NCBI RefSeq assembly: GCF_026012015.1
Contig: NZ_BRXR01000001.1
Location: 466,001 to 530,000 of the forward strand
Reading direction: 5' to 3'
DNA: 64,000 nucleotides
Source: Clostridium omnivorum
GTDB lineage: Bacteria > Bacillota > Clostridia > Clostridiales > Clostridiaceae
How positions within the stretch are numbered: the stretch's first letter is position 1; every line of letters starts with the position of its first letter. A model generated the notes under the pieces. It did not search any database. It had not been told where the DNA came from and worked only from the letters and a program-made list of their open reading frames with translations. Positions 17,228-26,087 of the stretch are shown here, in pieces. The translations under genes and the position numbers were made by a program.

Positions 17228-18751
17228 CTATTCCTCCTCTATCTGTACCTTTGAACCAACCATCATTCTACCTAGTACTTCTCTTGTAGCCTTGTCTGCT
17301 CCTATAGTTCCGCTAATGCTCCCATCGCACATTACCATGATTCTATCGCAAAGCTGCATTAGAACATCTAAGTCTTCACCTATAAATAGCACTGCTGTAC
17401 CACTTTTTTTAGCTTCATTAACCAAATTATAAACTGTAAAACAAGTATTTATATCTAGTCCTCTTACAGGATAAGCCATAACGAGAAGCTTTGGCTTAAG
17501 ACTAAGCTCTCTTCCAAGTAGTATTTTTTGTATATTTCCACCTGATAGATATTTAATAGGATAAGTTATACTAGGTGTTTTAATCTCAAGAGCTTTTTTC
17601 AGTTCCTTAGCTTTTTCAATTAATGGCTTTCTATCTATAATCATGCCTTTTTGAAGATGATAGGACTTTAAAAGCAGATTATCTACCATATCCATAGATC
17701 CAACTAATCCCATTCCTAATCTATCCTCAGGAATAAAACTCATGCTTATTCCTCTTTTAATAATTTCTCTAGGATTTTTTCCTTCAATATTTTCCCCTAA
17801 AAAAACTATTTCTCCAGCCTTTACACTAGAAACCCCTGCAATTGCCTCGCATAATTCCTTTTGACCTGAGCCTGCAATACCTGCTACCCCCAAGATTTCA
17901 CCTTCTCTAATCTTAAAGGAAACATTTTTTACTGCTTCAGAGCCATCTTCATTTAAAACGCTTATATTCTTTACAGTAAGCAGCTCTTTTCCGATTTTTG
18001 ATTCAACTTTTTCTATAGTCAAATCTACTGCTCTTCCAACCATAAGCTCTATAAGTTCATCCTGCGTTGTGTCTTTAATATTTAAAGTTTTAACAGTTTC
18101 CCCTTTTCTTAAGATGGTTACTTTATCACATATTTCCATAACTTCGTCCATCTTATGAGAAATAAATATTACTGCACAGCCCTGTTCTTTCATTTTTAAC
18201 ATTATCTTAAAGAGTCTTTTAGTTTCCTGTGGAGTAAAAACAGTAGTAGGTTCATCAAGTATTAGAACCTTTGCTCCTCTATATAATACCTTTAATATCT
18301 CAAGGTTTTGCTTTTCTCCTACCGACATATCACTTACATATTTATTTAAATCCAATTCTAGGCCATATTTTTCGCATATTAATTTGATATCTTCTTCAAA
18401 CTTTTTTCCACTTTTAAAAAAACCGTTCTTTTGACCAAGAGTTATATTTTCTCTTGCTGTCATAGCATCTACTAATTTGAAATGCTGATATATAGTTCCT
18501 ATTCCATATTTAATTGAATCCTTTGGAGAAGTAAACTTAACTTCTCTATCTTCATATTTTATAATTCCACTATCAGGTGTATAAACCCCAGATATAATGT
18601 TAATAAGCGTACTCTTTCCTGCACCATTTTCACCAAGCAGTGCATGAATTTCTCCAGCATGAATTGATAAGTTTACATCCTTGCTTGCTGCTACCTTACC
18701 AAAGACTTTATTTATATTTTCCAACTTCATTAAAGGAGTTTTATTTTCCAT
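17228..18751 (-). CDS. BMP-type ABC transporter ATPase, duplicated nucleotide-binding domains
   Basis: A 507-residue protein with two ABC cassettes. The first is canonical: GENGAGKST, signature SVGEKQ, Walker B LILDEPTTVF. The second is degenerate (GIAGSGQKEL, LSGGNIQK, LLVMAYPVRGLDI), as in sugar/nucleoside importers of the RbsA type, so mainly the first site should hydrolyse ATP. ATG 18751 follows GGAGGG; an upstream extension to 18802 is unlikely. It energises the two permeases downstream. Confidence 0.9.
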   Translation of the reverse strand: MENKTPLMKLENINKVFGKVAASKDVNLSIHAGEIHALLGENGAGKSTLINIISGVYTPDSGIIKYEDREVKFTSPKDSIKYGIGTIYQHFKLVDAMTARENITLGQKNGFFKSGKKFEEDIKLICEKYGLELDLNKYVSDMSVGEKQNLEILKVLYRGAKVLILDEPTTVFTPQETKRLFKIMLKMKEQGCAVIFISHKMDEVMEICDKVTILRKGETVKTLNIKDTTQDELIELMVGRAVDLTIEKVESKIGKELLTVKNISVLNEDGSEAVKNVSFKIREGEILGVAGIAGSGQKELCEAIAGVSSVKAGEIVFLGENIEGKNPREIIKRGISMSFIPEDRLGMGLVGSMDMVDNLLLKSYHLQKGMIIDRKPLIEKAKELKKALEIKTPSITYPIKYLSGGNIQKILLGRELSLKPKLLVMAYPVRGLDINTCFTVYNLVNEAKKSGTAVLFIGEDLDVLMQLCDRIMVMCDGSISGTIGADKATREVLGRMMVGSKVQIEEE

Positions 18752-18825
18752 TTTTCCCTCCAAAATATAAGCTGGAACTGAAGCCATAAGCCTCAGTTCC
18801 ATGGTTTTATCATTTATAATAGAAC

Positions 18826-19938
18826 CTATTTAGCTGGTATAGTTCCGTCTACACCCTCTACAAACCAGTTTATATTCCAAATTTCATCATCTGTCATTGT
18901 CTTTCCGCTTTCAACCTTAACAGTTCCTTTTTGGTCCTTAATTGGTCCTACAAATATTTTGTTCTTTCCTGATTTAATATCCTCTTTAGCCTTTTCAACT
19001 TTATCCTTTGCATCAGCTGGAGCTAGTGAAGTTAGTGGAGCAATATCTACAATACCATCTGAAACTCCACCCCAATACTTTTCTGACTTAAAGCTTCCAT
19101 CCATAATTGCTTTAACTTGCTTAACATAATATGGACCCCAGTTCCAAACTGCAGAAGTCATATTTGCTTTTGGAGCAGTTTTGCTCATATCAGTATTATA
19201 TCCTATAGAAAATACTCCTTTAGACTCAGCTGCTTGTTGTGGGCCTGCTGTATCTTGGTGTTGAGCTATCACATCAGCTCCACCATCAATTAATGCTAAT
19301 GCAGCATCCTTTTCCTTAGCTGGATCGTACCAAGTGTTTGTCCAATTTACTTTAACTTTAACATTTGGGTTAACTGACTTTGCACCTAGTGTAAATGCAT
19401 CAATATTTCTTATTACTTCTGGTATTGGGAATGCACCAACAAATCCTAAAGTATTTGTCTTTGTCTTAAGTCCAGCAACTATACCATTTAGATACATCAT
19501 TTCATGAATCTTACCAAAGAATTGACTCATATTTTCTGAAGTTTCATATCCTGAGCAGTGTAAGAACTTAACATCTTTATGCTTTTCAGCTTCTGATAAC
19601 AATCCTTCTTGGAAGCCAAAGCTTGTACCTACAATTACGTTAGCTCCTTGCTCTATCATATCTTCAACTACTTTTTCTACTTCTGCTTTATCTTCTTTTA
19701 CTGATTCCTTATAAATAGTTTCAACTTTAAGTTCTTTTTCTAGATATAATCTTCCTTGATCATGAGAATATGTAAATCCTCCATCACCAATTGGTCCTAC
19801 ATATAAGAATCCAACCTTAACCTTTGACTGCTTACCACTACTTGCATTTGCGCTTGCACTTTCTTTAGCAGTACAACCTGTTAATACTAGAGAAGCTGTA
19901 ACTGTAGCTGCAACAACTAATTTAAATAACTTTTTCAT
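18826..19938 (-). CDS. BMP-family substrate-binding lipoprotein
   Basis: A 370-residue extracellular lipoprotein. ATG 19938 follows AAGGGGGA. The signal peptide ends in a lipobox LTGC (residues about 19-22), followed by a Ser/Ala-rich linker and a BMP domain (VKVGFLYVGPIGDGGFTYSH, then FGFQEGL, NTDMSKTAP). BMP proteins bind nucleosides or related purines. Its place behind xpt and a guanine riboswitch supports a purine ligand. Confidence 0.9.
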   Translation of the reverse strand: MKKLFKLVVAATVTASLVLTGCTAKESASANASSGKQSKVKVGFLYVGPIGDGGFTYSHDQGRLYLEKELKVETIYKESVKEDKAEVEKVVEDMIEQGANVIVGTSFGFQEGLLSEAEKHKDVKFLHCSGYETSENMSQFFGKIHEMMYLNGIVAGLKTKTNTLGFVGAFPIPEVIRNIDAFTLGAKSVNPNVKVKVNWTNTWYDPAKEKDAALALIDGGADVIAQHQDTAGPQQAAESKGVFSIGYNTDMSKTAPKANMTSAVWNWGPYYVKQVKAIMDGSFKSEKYWGGVSDGIVDIAPLTSLAPADAKDKVEKAKEDIKSGKNKIFVGPIKDQKGTVKVESGKTMTDDEIWNINWFVEGVDGTIPAK

Positions 19939-20013
19939 AAATTTATTGTCCCCCTTAACTCTAAAATCTTTTATTTTATATTTCATAAAGCTTTATAGCT
20001 CTTTAGCTCAGCT

Positions 20014-20586
20014 CTATTTAAACCAAACTTTATTGTCATCCATTTTATCAATAATAGCTAGTGACTCTACTTTTATACCGAACTTTTCTATTTCTGCTCT
20101 TCCAGGTTGAAAGCCCTTTTCTATTACAATTCCAACTCCTACTACCTCTGCTTTCGCCTGCTTTACAATATCTATTAGACCTAATGCTGCACAGCCATTA
20201 GCTAGAAAGTCATCTAATATAAGAACTTTATCCCCATTATTTATAAATCTCTTTGAAACCATAACATTATAATTTTTATTCTTAGTAAAGGAATGAATTT
20301 CAGTTTTATATATGTCATCATCTAAGTTTAAGGACTCTGTTTTCTTACCAAATACTACTTTTGAATTATCAAAATATTGAGCTGTTATACTTGCAACAGC
20401 TATACCTGAGGCTTCAATGGTCAATATCTTATTTACTTCTTTATCATTAAATCTTGTCTTAAACTCTTTTCCAATTTCATTCATTAGCTCTACATCTATT
20501 TGATGATTTAAAAAGCTATCAACTTTTAATATATTATGAGGCTTTACTCTTCCTTCGCTTAGAATCTTTTCCTTTAAAAGTTTCAT
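20014..20586 (-). CDS. xpt: Xanthine phosphoribosyltransferase
   Basis: A 190-residue salvage enzyme converting xanthine and PRPP to XMP. It has the family start [14 protein letters not shown], the mid-motif [11 protein letters not shown] and the PRPP loop [14 protein letters not shown]. Length is typical. It is the first gene of the operon, directly behind a guanine-class riboswitch with terminator. The adjoining importer suggests uptake of xanthine/guanine or their nucleosides followed by salvage. Confidence 0.95.
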   Translation of the reverse strand: MKLLKEKILSEGRVKPHNILKVDSFLNHQIDVELMNEIGKEFKTRFNDKEVNKILTIEASGIAVASITAQYFDNSKVVFGKKTESLNLDDDIYKTEIHSFTKNKNYNVMVSKRFINNGDKVLILDDFLANGCAALGLIDIVKQAKAEVVGVGIVIEKGFQPGRAEIEKFGIKVESLAIIDKMDDNKVWFK

Positions 20587-20613
20587 TACTTACATCCTTT
20601 CAAAATTAAAATA

Positions 20614-20666
20614 AAAAAGTGCTATACAAAAACTTGCATGCACTTCGCAGTTTTTGTATAACACTT
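20614..20666 (-). terminator. Second long terminator-like hairpin in the xpt leader
   Basis: A 19-bp stem including one G-U pair (minus strand AAAGTGTTATACAAAAACT with AGTTTTTGTATAGCACTTT) closes a 14-nt loop and runs into TTTATTTTAATTTT. It lies downstream of the riboswitch terminator and just before the xpt ribosome site, so the leader has two terminator-like structures in series. It may instead stabilise the mRNA. Confidence 0.6.
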
Positions 20667-20721
20667 TCATTTCTCAATAATATACAAGAAAGCTTGTACA
20701 TTTATTTCAATGATAATGGTA

Positions 20722-20760
20722 TAAAAAACAAAAATTCCTGAACATTTACCGCTCAGGAAT
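20722..20760 (-). terminator. Riboswitch terminator (expression platform)
   Basis: An 8-bp stem ATTCCTGA/TCAGGAAT with an 11-nt loop is followed on the minus strand by TTTTTGTTTTTT. CATTC at its 5' side can pair with GAATG from the 3' side of riboswitch helix P1, giving mutually exclusive antiterminator and terminator. Confidence 0.85.
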
Positions 20761-20799
20761 GTAAAATTACATAATAATTAGAAAAATTACTATAAGTAA

Positions 20800-20878
20800 T
20801 TAAACATTCGTAGTCAGGTAATTTACGGCAACCCGGTAGAAACGCTTGAACCATATTTTCAAGCATATACGAAGTGAA
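20800..20878 (-). promoter_or_regulatory. Purine riboswitch, guanine class
   Basis: On the minus strand the conserved blocks are in order: P1 TTCG then TATA, loop 2 AAATATGG, junction GTTTCTACC, loop 3 CCGTAAA, and junction 3/1 GACTACG, closing with CGAA. The specificity base in GA[C]TACG is C, the guanine/hypoxanthine/xanthine type, not adenine. Binding should favour the downstream terminator and shut off xpt and the transporter. Confidence 0.93.
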
Positions 20879-20926
20879 CATTTATTTAATTTTATCAATT
20901 TTCGTTCGTGTTTTTACTACATAATC

Positions 20927-20955
20927 ATAATATAACATTTAAATCTAAAAATCAA
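20927..20955 (-). promoter_or_regulatory. Sigma-A promoter of the xpt operon
   Basis: TTGATT (20950-20955) and TATTAT (20927-20932) on the minus strand with a 17-bp spacer, about 50 bases upstream of the riboswitch. Confidence 0.6.
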
Positions 20956-20979
20956 GACATTTTTAAATTTTTTTATTCA

Positions 20980-21447
20980 TTAACGATATTTTTCCTTCAT
21001 TTCTCTGTCCATATCTCGTCTAGCAGCTTTTTCTAGCATTGCATCTCTCTTATCGTAGTCTTTTTTACCTTTTGCTACACCCAAAGCAACCTTTACTCTT
21101 CCATTTTTTAAATAAAGGGAAAGTGGCACTAATGTATATCCCTTTTGGGCTATATATCCAGTAAGTTTCATTATTTCTTCTCTGTGAAGCAAAAGCCTTC
21201 TATCTCTAAGTGGATCTTTGTTGAATATATTACCTTTTTCATATGGACTAACATGCATATTTCTAACATACACTTCGCCATTTCTAACTTCAGCATAGCT
21301 ATCCTTTAGATTTGCCCTGCCAGCTCTAATAGATTTTACTTCAGTTCCTACAAGTTCAATTCCTGCCTCGTAGGTTTCTTCAATAAAGTAGTCATGCCAT
21401 GCTTTTCTATTATCTGCAAGAGTTTTATTCTTATTTTCCTTTGCCAT
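20980..21447 (-). CDS. smpB: SsrA-binding protein SmpB
   Basis: A 155-residue tmRNA-binding protein that brings tmRNA to stalled ribosomes. Visible family blocks are [27 protein letters not shown] and the basic tail region starting [18 protein letters not shown] 21447 has AAGGTGGAG at proper distance; a GTG at 21459 lies within that site. In related clostridia smpB directly follows rnr; here rnr is 6.7 kb away, with unrelated genes between. Confidence 0.95.
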   Translation of the reverse strand: MAKENKNKTLADNRKAWHDYFIEETYEAGIELVGTEVKSIRAGRANLKDSYAEVRNGEVYVRNMHVSPYEKGNIFNKDPLRDRRLLLHREEIMKLTGYIAQKGYTLVPLSLYLKNGRVKVALGVAKGKKDYDKRDAMLEKAARRDMDREMKEKYR

Positions 21448-21562
21448 GAAAAACTCCACCTTTAAACTAATATCAATGCTTTATTATAGTACATATTATG
21501 GCATAAGTCAATTTTAGTAGTAGTCTCAATTGATTTTATTATTAAGTTTTTAAATTGCACTA

Positions 21563-21593
21563 TTGACCGTTACCTAAGGTAATCATTTATAAT
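21563..21593 (+). promoter_or_regulatory. MerR-type promoter with palindromic operator in a 19-bp spacer
   Basis: TTGACC (21563-21568) and TATAAT (21588-21593) are separated by 19 bases, two more than optimal. The spacer holds the inverted repeat TTACCT-A-AGGTAA (21570-21582). This arrangement is the hallmark of MerR-family activation by DNA twisting. The start site would lie about 12 bases before the ATG of the MerR fusion gene, implying autoregulation. Confidence 0.85.
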
Positions 21594-21611
21594 GAAGTTG
21601 GGTGATAAATT

Positions 21612-22802
21612 ATGGAAAATAAAAGATTTTATACAGCAGGACAATTTGCTAAAAAAGCAGGCACAACTATTAGAACTATAAGATTTTATGATATTAAGGG
21701 TCTGCTAAAGCCCTCTAGTATAAGCAAGACTGGCTATAGATTATATACAGATGAGGATTTTGCAAAACTTCAAGTAATACTAACTTTAAAATATTTAGGG
21801 TTCTCTTTAGAAGATATAGCTTCTATGGTTTTAACACAGAATAAAGAATGTGATTGTTTAAAGAACTCTTTAGAACTTCAGCTCGAGATAGTTAGAAATA
21901 AAATGAAGCACCTGAAGCTCATAGAAAGGTCTATTATTGAAGCCAAAAGAGTCATTGAAGAAGATGAAACGGATTGGAGCAAGTTAGTTGATATAATCCA
22001 TGTTACAAATATGGAAAAGGATCTAGCTGCTCAATATAAAGATTCCAGAAATTTAAAGGTAAGAATAAATCTTCACAGTAAGTTTAGTGTAAATAAATAC
22101 GGGTGGTTTAACTGGTTATTTGACAAAATAAATCTTTCATCTAACGAGAAAGTACTTGAAATAGGCTGCGGTGAAGGTCAGCTGTGGAAAAATAATGAGG
22201 ATAAAATCCCTAAAGAATCAGAAGTAATTTTAACTGATATTTCTTCTGGAATGATAAATGATGCAAGAGTAAATTTAAAAAATCTAAAGGATAATTTTGA
22301 ATTTCATATTGCAGATTGTGTTAAATTACCTTATGAAAATGAGAGCTTTGATAAAGTAATTGCAAATCATATGATTTTTTATGTTAAAGATAAGAAAAAA
22401 GCATTTTCAGAAATAAGAAGAGTTTTGAAAAAAGATGGGCTTTTTTACTGCAGTACTTATGGATTAAAGCATATGAAAGAAATCGAAAAGCTAACAAAAA
22501 GCTTTAATAGCAAAATAGCTTTATCAGAAGTACATTTGGAAGAACTTTTTGGACTAGAAAATGGAGAAGAACAATTAAATTATTATTTTTCTGATATAAA
22601 AAAATACATTTATGAGGATTACTTGATTATTGATGAATATAAGCCCTTATTGGATTATATATTATCTTGCCATGGAAATCAGCATGAAATATTAAAAGGA
22701 AGATATGACGAATTTGAAAAGTATGTTAAAGCAAGGGTTGAAAAGACAGGTAAATTTAAAGTTTCTAAGTATGCAGGATTGTTTATCTGCAGAAAATTAT
22801 AA
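21612..22802 (+). CDS. MerR regulator fused to a SAM-dependent methyltransferase
   Basis: A 396-residue fusion. Residues 1-75 form a MerR winged helix (YTAGQFAKKAGTTIRTIRFY, then GYRLYTDEDFAKL). A coiled-coil linker follows (about 80-130). From about 165 comes a class I methyltransferase: motif I VLEIGCGEGQLW, motif II ILTDISSGMI, then FDKVIANHMIFYV and RRVLKKDGLFYCSTYG. A methyltransferase replaces the usual ligand-binding domain, so the enzyme may methylate the inducer or use SAM as signal. Its own promoter has the MerR 19-bp spacer. The target small molecule is unknown. Confidence 0.88.
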   Translation: MENKRFYTAGQFAKKAGTTIRTIRFYDIKGLLKPSSISKTGYRLYTDEDFAKLQVILTLKYLGFSLEDIASMVLTQNKECDCLKNSLELQLEIVRNKMKHLKLIERSIIEAKRVIEEDETDWSKLVDIIHVTNMEKDLAAQYKDSRNLKVRINLHSKFSVNKYGWFNWLFDKINLSSNEKVLEIGCGEGQLWKNNEDKIPKESEVILTDISSGMINDARVNLKNLKDNFEFHIADCVKLPYENESFDKVIANHMIFYVKDKKKAFSEIRRVLKKDGLFYCSTYGLKHMKEIEKLTKSFNSKIALSEVHLEELFGLENGEEQLNYYFSDIKKYIYEDYLIIDEYKPLLDYILSCHGNQHEILKGRYDEFEKYVKARVEKTGKFKVSKYAGLFICRKL

Positions 22803-22919
22803 TTAACTTTTTATACTCTAACCTTCACCATATATATAACTTTTATAAAATATAAAAATTTATCCGGATAATTTTTAAATATATAAAATACGCTAAAATT
22901 GAAAGGAGATACTAATATA

Positions 22920-23993
22920 ATGAAAACTTATTTAGTTACTGGGGGAGCTGGATTTATCGGTTCTAACTTCATAATGTATATGCTAAAAAAATACCAGGAT
23001 ATTAAAATTATTAATTTTGACAAATTAACTTACGCAGGTAATTTAGAAAATCTAAAAGAAATACAACAGGACGAAAGATATATATTTATCCAAGGAGATA
23101 CCTGTGATAAAAAATTAGTAGAAGATGTTTTTCAAAAATATGAAATAAATTTTGTAGTAAATTTTGCCGCTGAAACACATGTAGATAGAAGCATAACCTG
23201 TCCAGAAGTTTTTGCAGAAACTAATGTTATAGGCACATTAAATCTTTTAAATTGTGCAAAAGAATCTTGGCAAACGCGGGACGGCTTTAAAGATGGAGTT
23301 AAATTCTTACACGTATCAACTGATGAAGTATATGGCTCCTTAGGGAATAGCGGATACTTCATAGAGACTACTCCGTTAGATCCAAGAAGTCCTTATTCTG
23401 CAAGCAAAGCCAGCTCAGATTTAATGGTAAAGGCATTTAACGATACTTACAATATGCCAATAAATATAACAAGATGTTCTAATAACTATGGACCATATCA
23501 ATTTCCAGAAAAATTAATACCACTTCTAATAAATAATTGCATTAAACATAAAAGCTTGCCTGTATATGGTGATGGACTAAATATAAGAGATTGGTTATAT
23601 GTAGAAGATCATTGTAAAGCAATAGACCTAGTAATAAAGAAAGGAAAAGCAGGCGAGATTTATAACATAGGCGGACACAATGAAAAAACAAATATTGATA
23701 TTGTAAAAACTGTTATAAAATATTTAAATGAGAACTTTGATTCTAATATAAATGAGAGCTTAATAAGCTATGTAAAAGATAGAAAAGGGCACGATAGAAG
23801 ATATGCAATAGATCCTGCCAAGATTAAAAAAGAGCTAGGCTGGTATCCTGAAACCTGTTTTGAGGATGGCATTAAAAAGACTATTAAATGGTACTTAGAC
23901 AATGAACAATGGATAGATACTATTACGGCTGGTGAATATAAAAATTATTACGAAAAAATGTATGAAAACAAAATACAAAACAAATCCATTTAG
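22920..23993 (+). CDS. rmlB: dTDP-glucose 4,6-dehydratase-like protein
   Basis: A 357-residue extended short-chain dehydratase. It converts dTDP-glucose to dTDP-4-keto-6-deoxyglucose on the way to rhamnose and other deoxysugars. Visible features are NAD loop TGGAGFIGSNF, FAAETHVDRSI, the catalytic STDEVYG and YSASKASSD (YxxxK), and the C-terminal KGHDRRYAIDPAK. ATG 22920 follows AAAGGAGA; an in-frame ATG at 22899 is worse. No rmlA, C or D gene is nearby, so the pathway must be completed elsewhere. A hairpin terminator shared with the convergent GH31 gene follows. Confidence 0.9.
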   Translation: MKTYLVTGGAGFIGSNFIMYMLKKYQDIKIINFDKLTYAGNLENLKEIQQDERYIFIQGDTCDKKLVEDVFQKYEINFVVNFAAETHVDRSITCPEVFAETNVIGTLNLLNCAKESWQTRDGFKDGVKFLHVSTDEVYGSLGNSGYFIETTPLDPRSPYSASKASSDLMVKAFNDTYNMPINITRCSNNYGPYQFPEKLIPLLINNCIKHKSLPVYGDGLNIRDWLYVEDHCKAIDLVIKKGKAGEIYNIGGHNEKTNIDIVKTVIKYLNENFDSNINESLISYVKDRKGHDRRYAIDPAKIKKELGWYPETCFEDGIKKTIKWYLDNEQWIDTITAGEYKNYYEKMYENKIQNKSI

Positions 23994-24021
23994 AAATGTA
24001 TTACAATCAAAAAATTCGAGT

Positions 24022-24059
24022 AATATTTAGGGAAGCTTTAAATAGCCTCCCTAATATAT
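24022..24059. terminator. Bidirectional terminator between rmlB and the GH31 gene
   Basis: An interrupted stem TATTTAGGGA.GC/GC.TCCCTAATATA lies between two convergent genes. T-rich or A-rich flanks suit both directions. Confidence 0.6.
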
Positions 24060-24073
24060 ATAACTTAAGTTTT

Positions 24074-26083
24074 TCAAATTATGTTTCTAAAAAGTTCTTC
24101 ATATTGTGAACTCTTTCTATAAAAAACTGGTGGGTAACCCAATGGCGCATCAATTGTTATCTTTCCTCCAGGATATTCTTCACCAGTCCAAAGATGTATC
24201 CATTTATCTTTTGGCAAATATATCTCCCAGTCGGTTTTTCCTTCCTCACAAACAGGAGCAACAAGTAAATCCCTACCTAACATATATTGATACTTTTCAT
24301 TATAGGCCTCTTCTTCATCATAATACATGAAGATTGGCCTCATAACTGGAATACCTTTATCTGCATTTTCCTTAACTATAGCTCTAATATAATGCGAAAG
24401 CTTTGAATAAATATTACTCATTCTGCTGTAATGTAAAAGAACTTCTTCGTCATGGTCAAATTGAACATTTATCTCTGGCTTGTTACCTTCATGATTTCTC
24501 ATAATTGGAGAAAATGCAGCTAGTTCTGCCCATCTCATAAATAGTTCCCTGCTTCTTTTCAAACCAAACAGGGTAGTGTACCCGCCTATATCGCTGTGAC
24601 ACAATCCAAATCCACTCATAGCTAGTGAAAGTGAAGCTGGAATTACAGAAGGTAATCCATCATCATAACTCCAATCTACGTATTGATCTCCTGCCCACAT
24701 AAGCGTTGAATATTTAATAGTTTCAGTGTGCCCTGCTCTTGTAAAAAACAGTATTTCTCCAAGCTTTCCTGCTTCCTCAATTGCCTCTCTATTTGCCTTT
24801 GCCCATAGTGCCGGCCAAGTGTTGTGAATTTTTTCCCCATGTTCTTTACTAAACAACACAGCATCCACAGGAAGGTACTCTCCAAAATCCGCCATCCATC
24901 CAGCCACGCCAAGCTCAATCATATTCTTTTTTATTATTCCTTTTATCCATTCAAAAGCTTTTGGATTTGTCAAATCAACCATAGCAGCCGGGAAGGTTGT
25001 TATTTTCACCATATAGTCCTTTCCCTCTTTATCCTTTATGGTATATCCTTTTGCTGTAGCCTCTTTATATAATTCACCTTCTATGGCTAGAAAAGGATTG
25101 ATATACCCCATGAATTTAATATTTCCTTCACCTAGCTGCTTTATTGCTTTGTCTAGCTCAGGGTATAATTCAGTGTCCCACTTCCAGTCCCACATCAATT
25201 GCTTTCCAAACTTTGTTATTCTTCTGCCTTCCCAATCCTGACACCATACCGCACTTACCTTCATACCTTTTTCAAGGGCTTTATCAACCTTATTCATCAT
25301 AACCTTAGTGCCTCCTTGAATTCCAAGAATTGCACCGTTATAAACCCATTCAGGTAGTTCCGGTTGTCTACCTAGTAAAGAGGACAAATTCTCCATAAGC
25401 TCATCAAACTTATCATTTTTTCCTATTATGATTTTCTTAGGTATTTCCCTAACAAAAAGAGTATGTTTATTACTTTCTGTAAAATCAAAGTCCATGTATG
25501 CGCTGGAATCCACATGAACAAAATACCTTCTGCTTGACACAAAGGTTGGCTGTGAATAATAGGTTTCATATTTATGAAAACTCATCATATGCTGAGGTTT
25601 TCTATTTAAAATTTTTCTTCCTACAGCCTTCTTCAAAAGTCTATTCAAGCTTTGATGTTCTGCAACCCAAATCCTTACCTTTTCTCCCTTTAAATCAAAA
25701 TGAGTAAAGGTTTCGCCACATCCATATGTATGCTCTCCATCTACAGCACAAAGGTTAATCCACATTCTATTAATTTCTTCATATGGACACATGAAATCAA
25801 TTTCTATAATATCTTCTTTATCTTTTATATAAACTTCTAAGTTTATTTCCTCATTTTTTGAAATCATATTTATTTTGTAGCCATCTGCTACTTTATATAA
25901 AGATGATATATACATAGGTTTCTTGTCTTTTATTTTTTCTTTTATCTTGAAAGAGCCCCTTTTCATACTATAATCAGCATGTCCTTCTCCTAAAAAGATG
26001 AAAGGATTCCCCTTGGTGTGCTCAATTATTTTTTCCCCTTTTAATAAAATGTAAAATCCATTATCTTTATTCATTAACTCCAT
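24074..26083 (-). CDS. GH31 glycosidase, sulfoquinovosidase-like with a changed substrate residue
   Basis: A 669-residue family GH31 retaining alpha-glycosidase, closest by eye to the E. coli YihQ sulfoquinovosidase. It has VWCQDWEGRRITKFG, the nucleophile region GWMADFGEYLP (Asp399) and the acid/base region MWAGDQYVDWSYDDG, then HSDIGGYTTLF. At the position of the YihQ sulfonate-binding Arg301 (GKRVMW) this protein has Gln295 (GKQLMW), while the Trp is kept (W298). So it may act on a neutral or differently charged alpha-glycoside. No signal peptide, hence cytoplasmic. The ATG lies 4 bases after the symporter stop, so the two form an operon. Confidence 0.88.
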   Translation of the reverse strand: MELMNKDNGFYILLKGEKIIEHTKGNPFIFLGEGHADYSMKRGSFKIKEKIKDKKPMYISSLYKVADGYKINMISKNEEINLEVYIKDKEDIIEIDFMCPYEEINRMWINLCAVDGEHTYGCGETFTHFDLKGEKVRIWVAEHQSLNRLLKKAVGRKILNRKPQHMMSFHKYETYYSQPTFVSSRRYFVHVDSSAYMDFDFTESNKHTLFVREIPKKIIIGKNDKFDELMENLSSLLGRQPELPEWVYNGAILGIQGGTKVMMNKVDKALEKGMKVSAVWCQDWEGRRITKFGKQLMWDWKWDTELYPELDKAIKQLGEGNIKFMGYINPFLAIEGELYKEATAKGYTIKDKEGKDYMVKITTFPAAMVDLTNPKAFEWIKGIIKKNMIELGVAGWMADFGEYLPVDAVLFSKEHGEKIHNTWPALWAKANREAIEEAGKLGEILFFTRAGHTETIKYSTLMWAGDQYVDWSYDDGLPSVIPASLSLAMSGFGLCHSDIGGYTTLFGLKRSRELFMRWAELAAFSPIMRNHEGNKPEINVQFDHDEEVLLHYSRMSNIYSKLSHYIRAIVKENADKGIPVMRPIFMYYDEEEAYNEKYQYMLGRDLLVAPVCEEGKTDWEIYLPKDKWIHLWTGEEYPGGKITIDAPLGYPPVFYRKSSQYEELFRNII

Positions 26084-26087
26084 AAAA

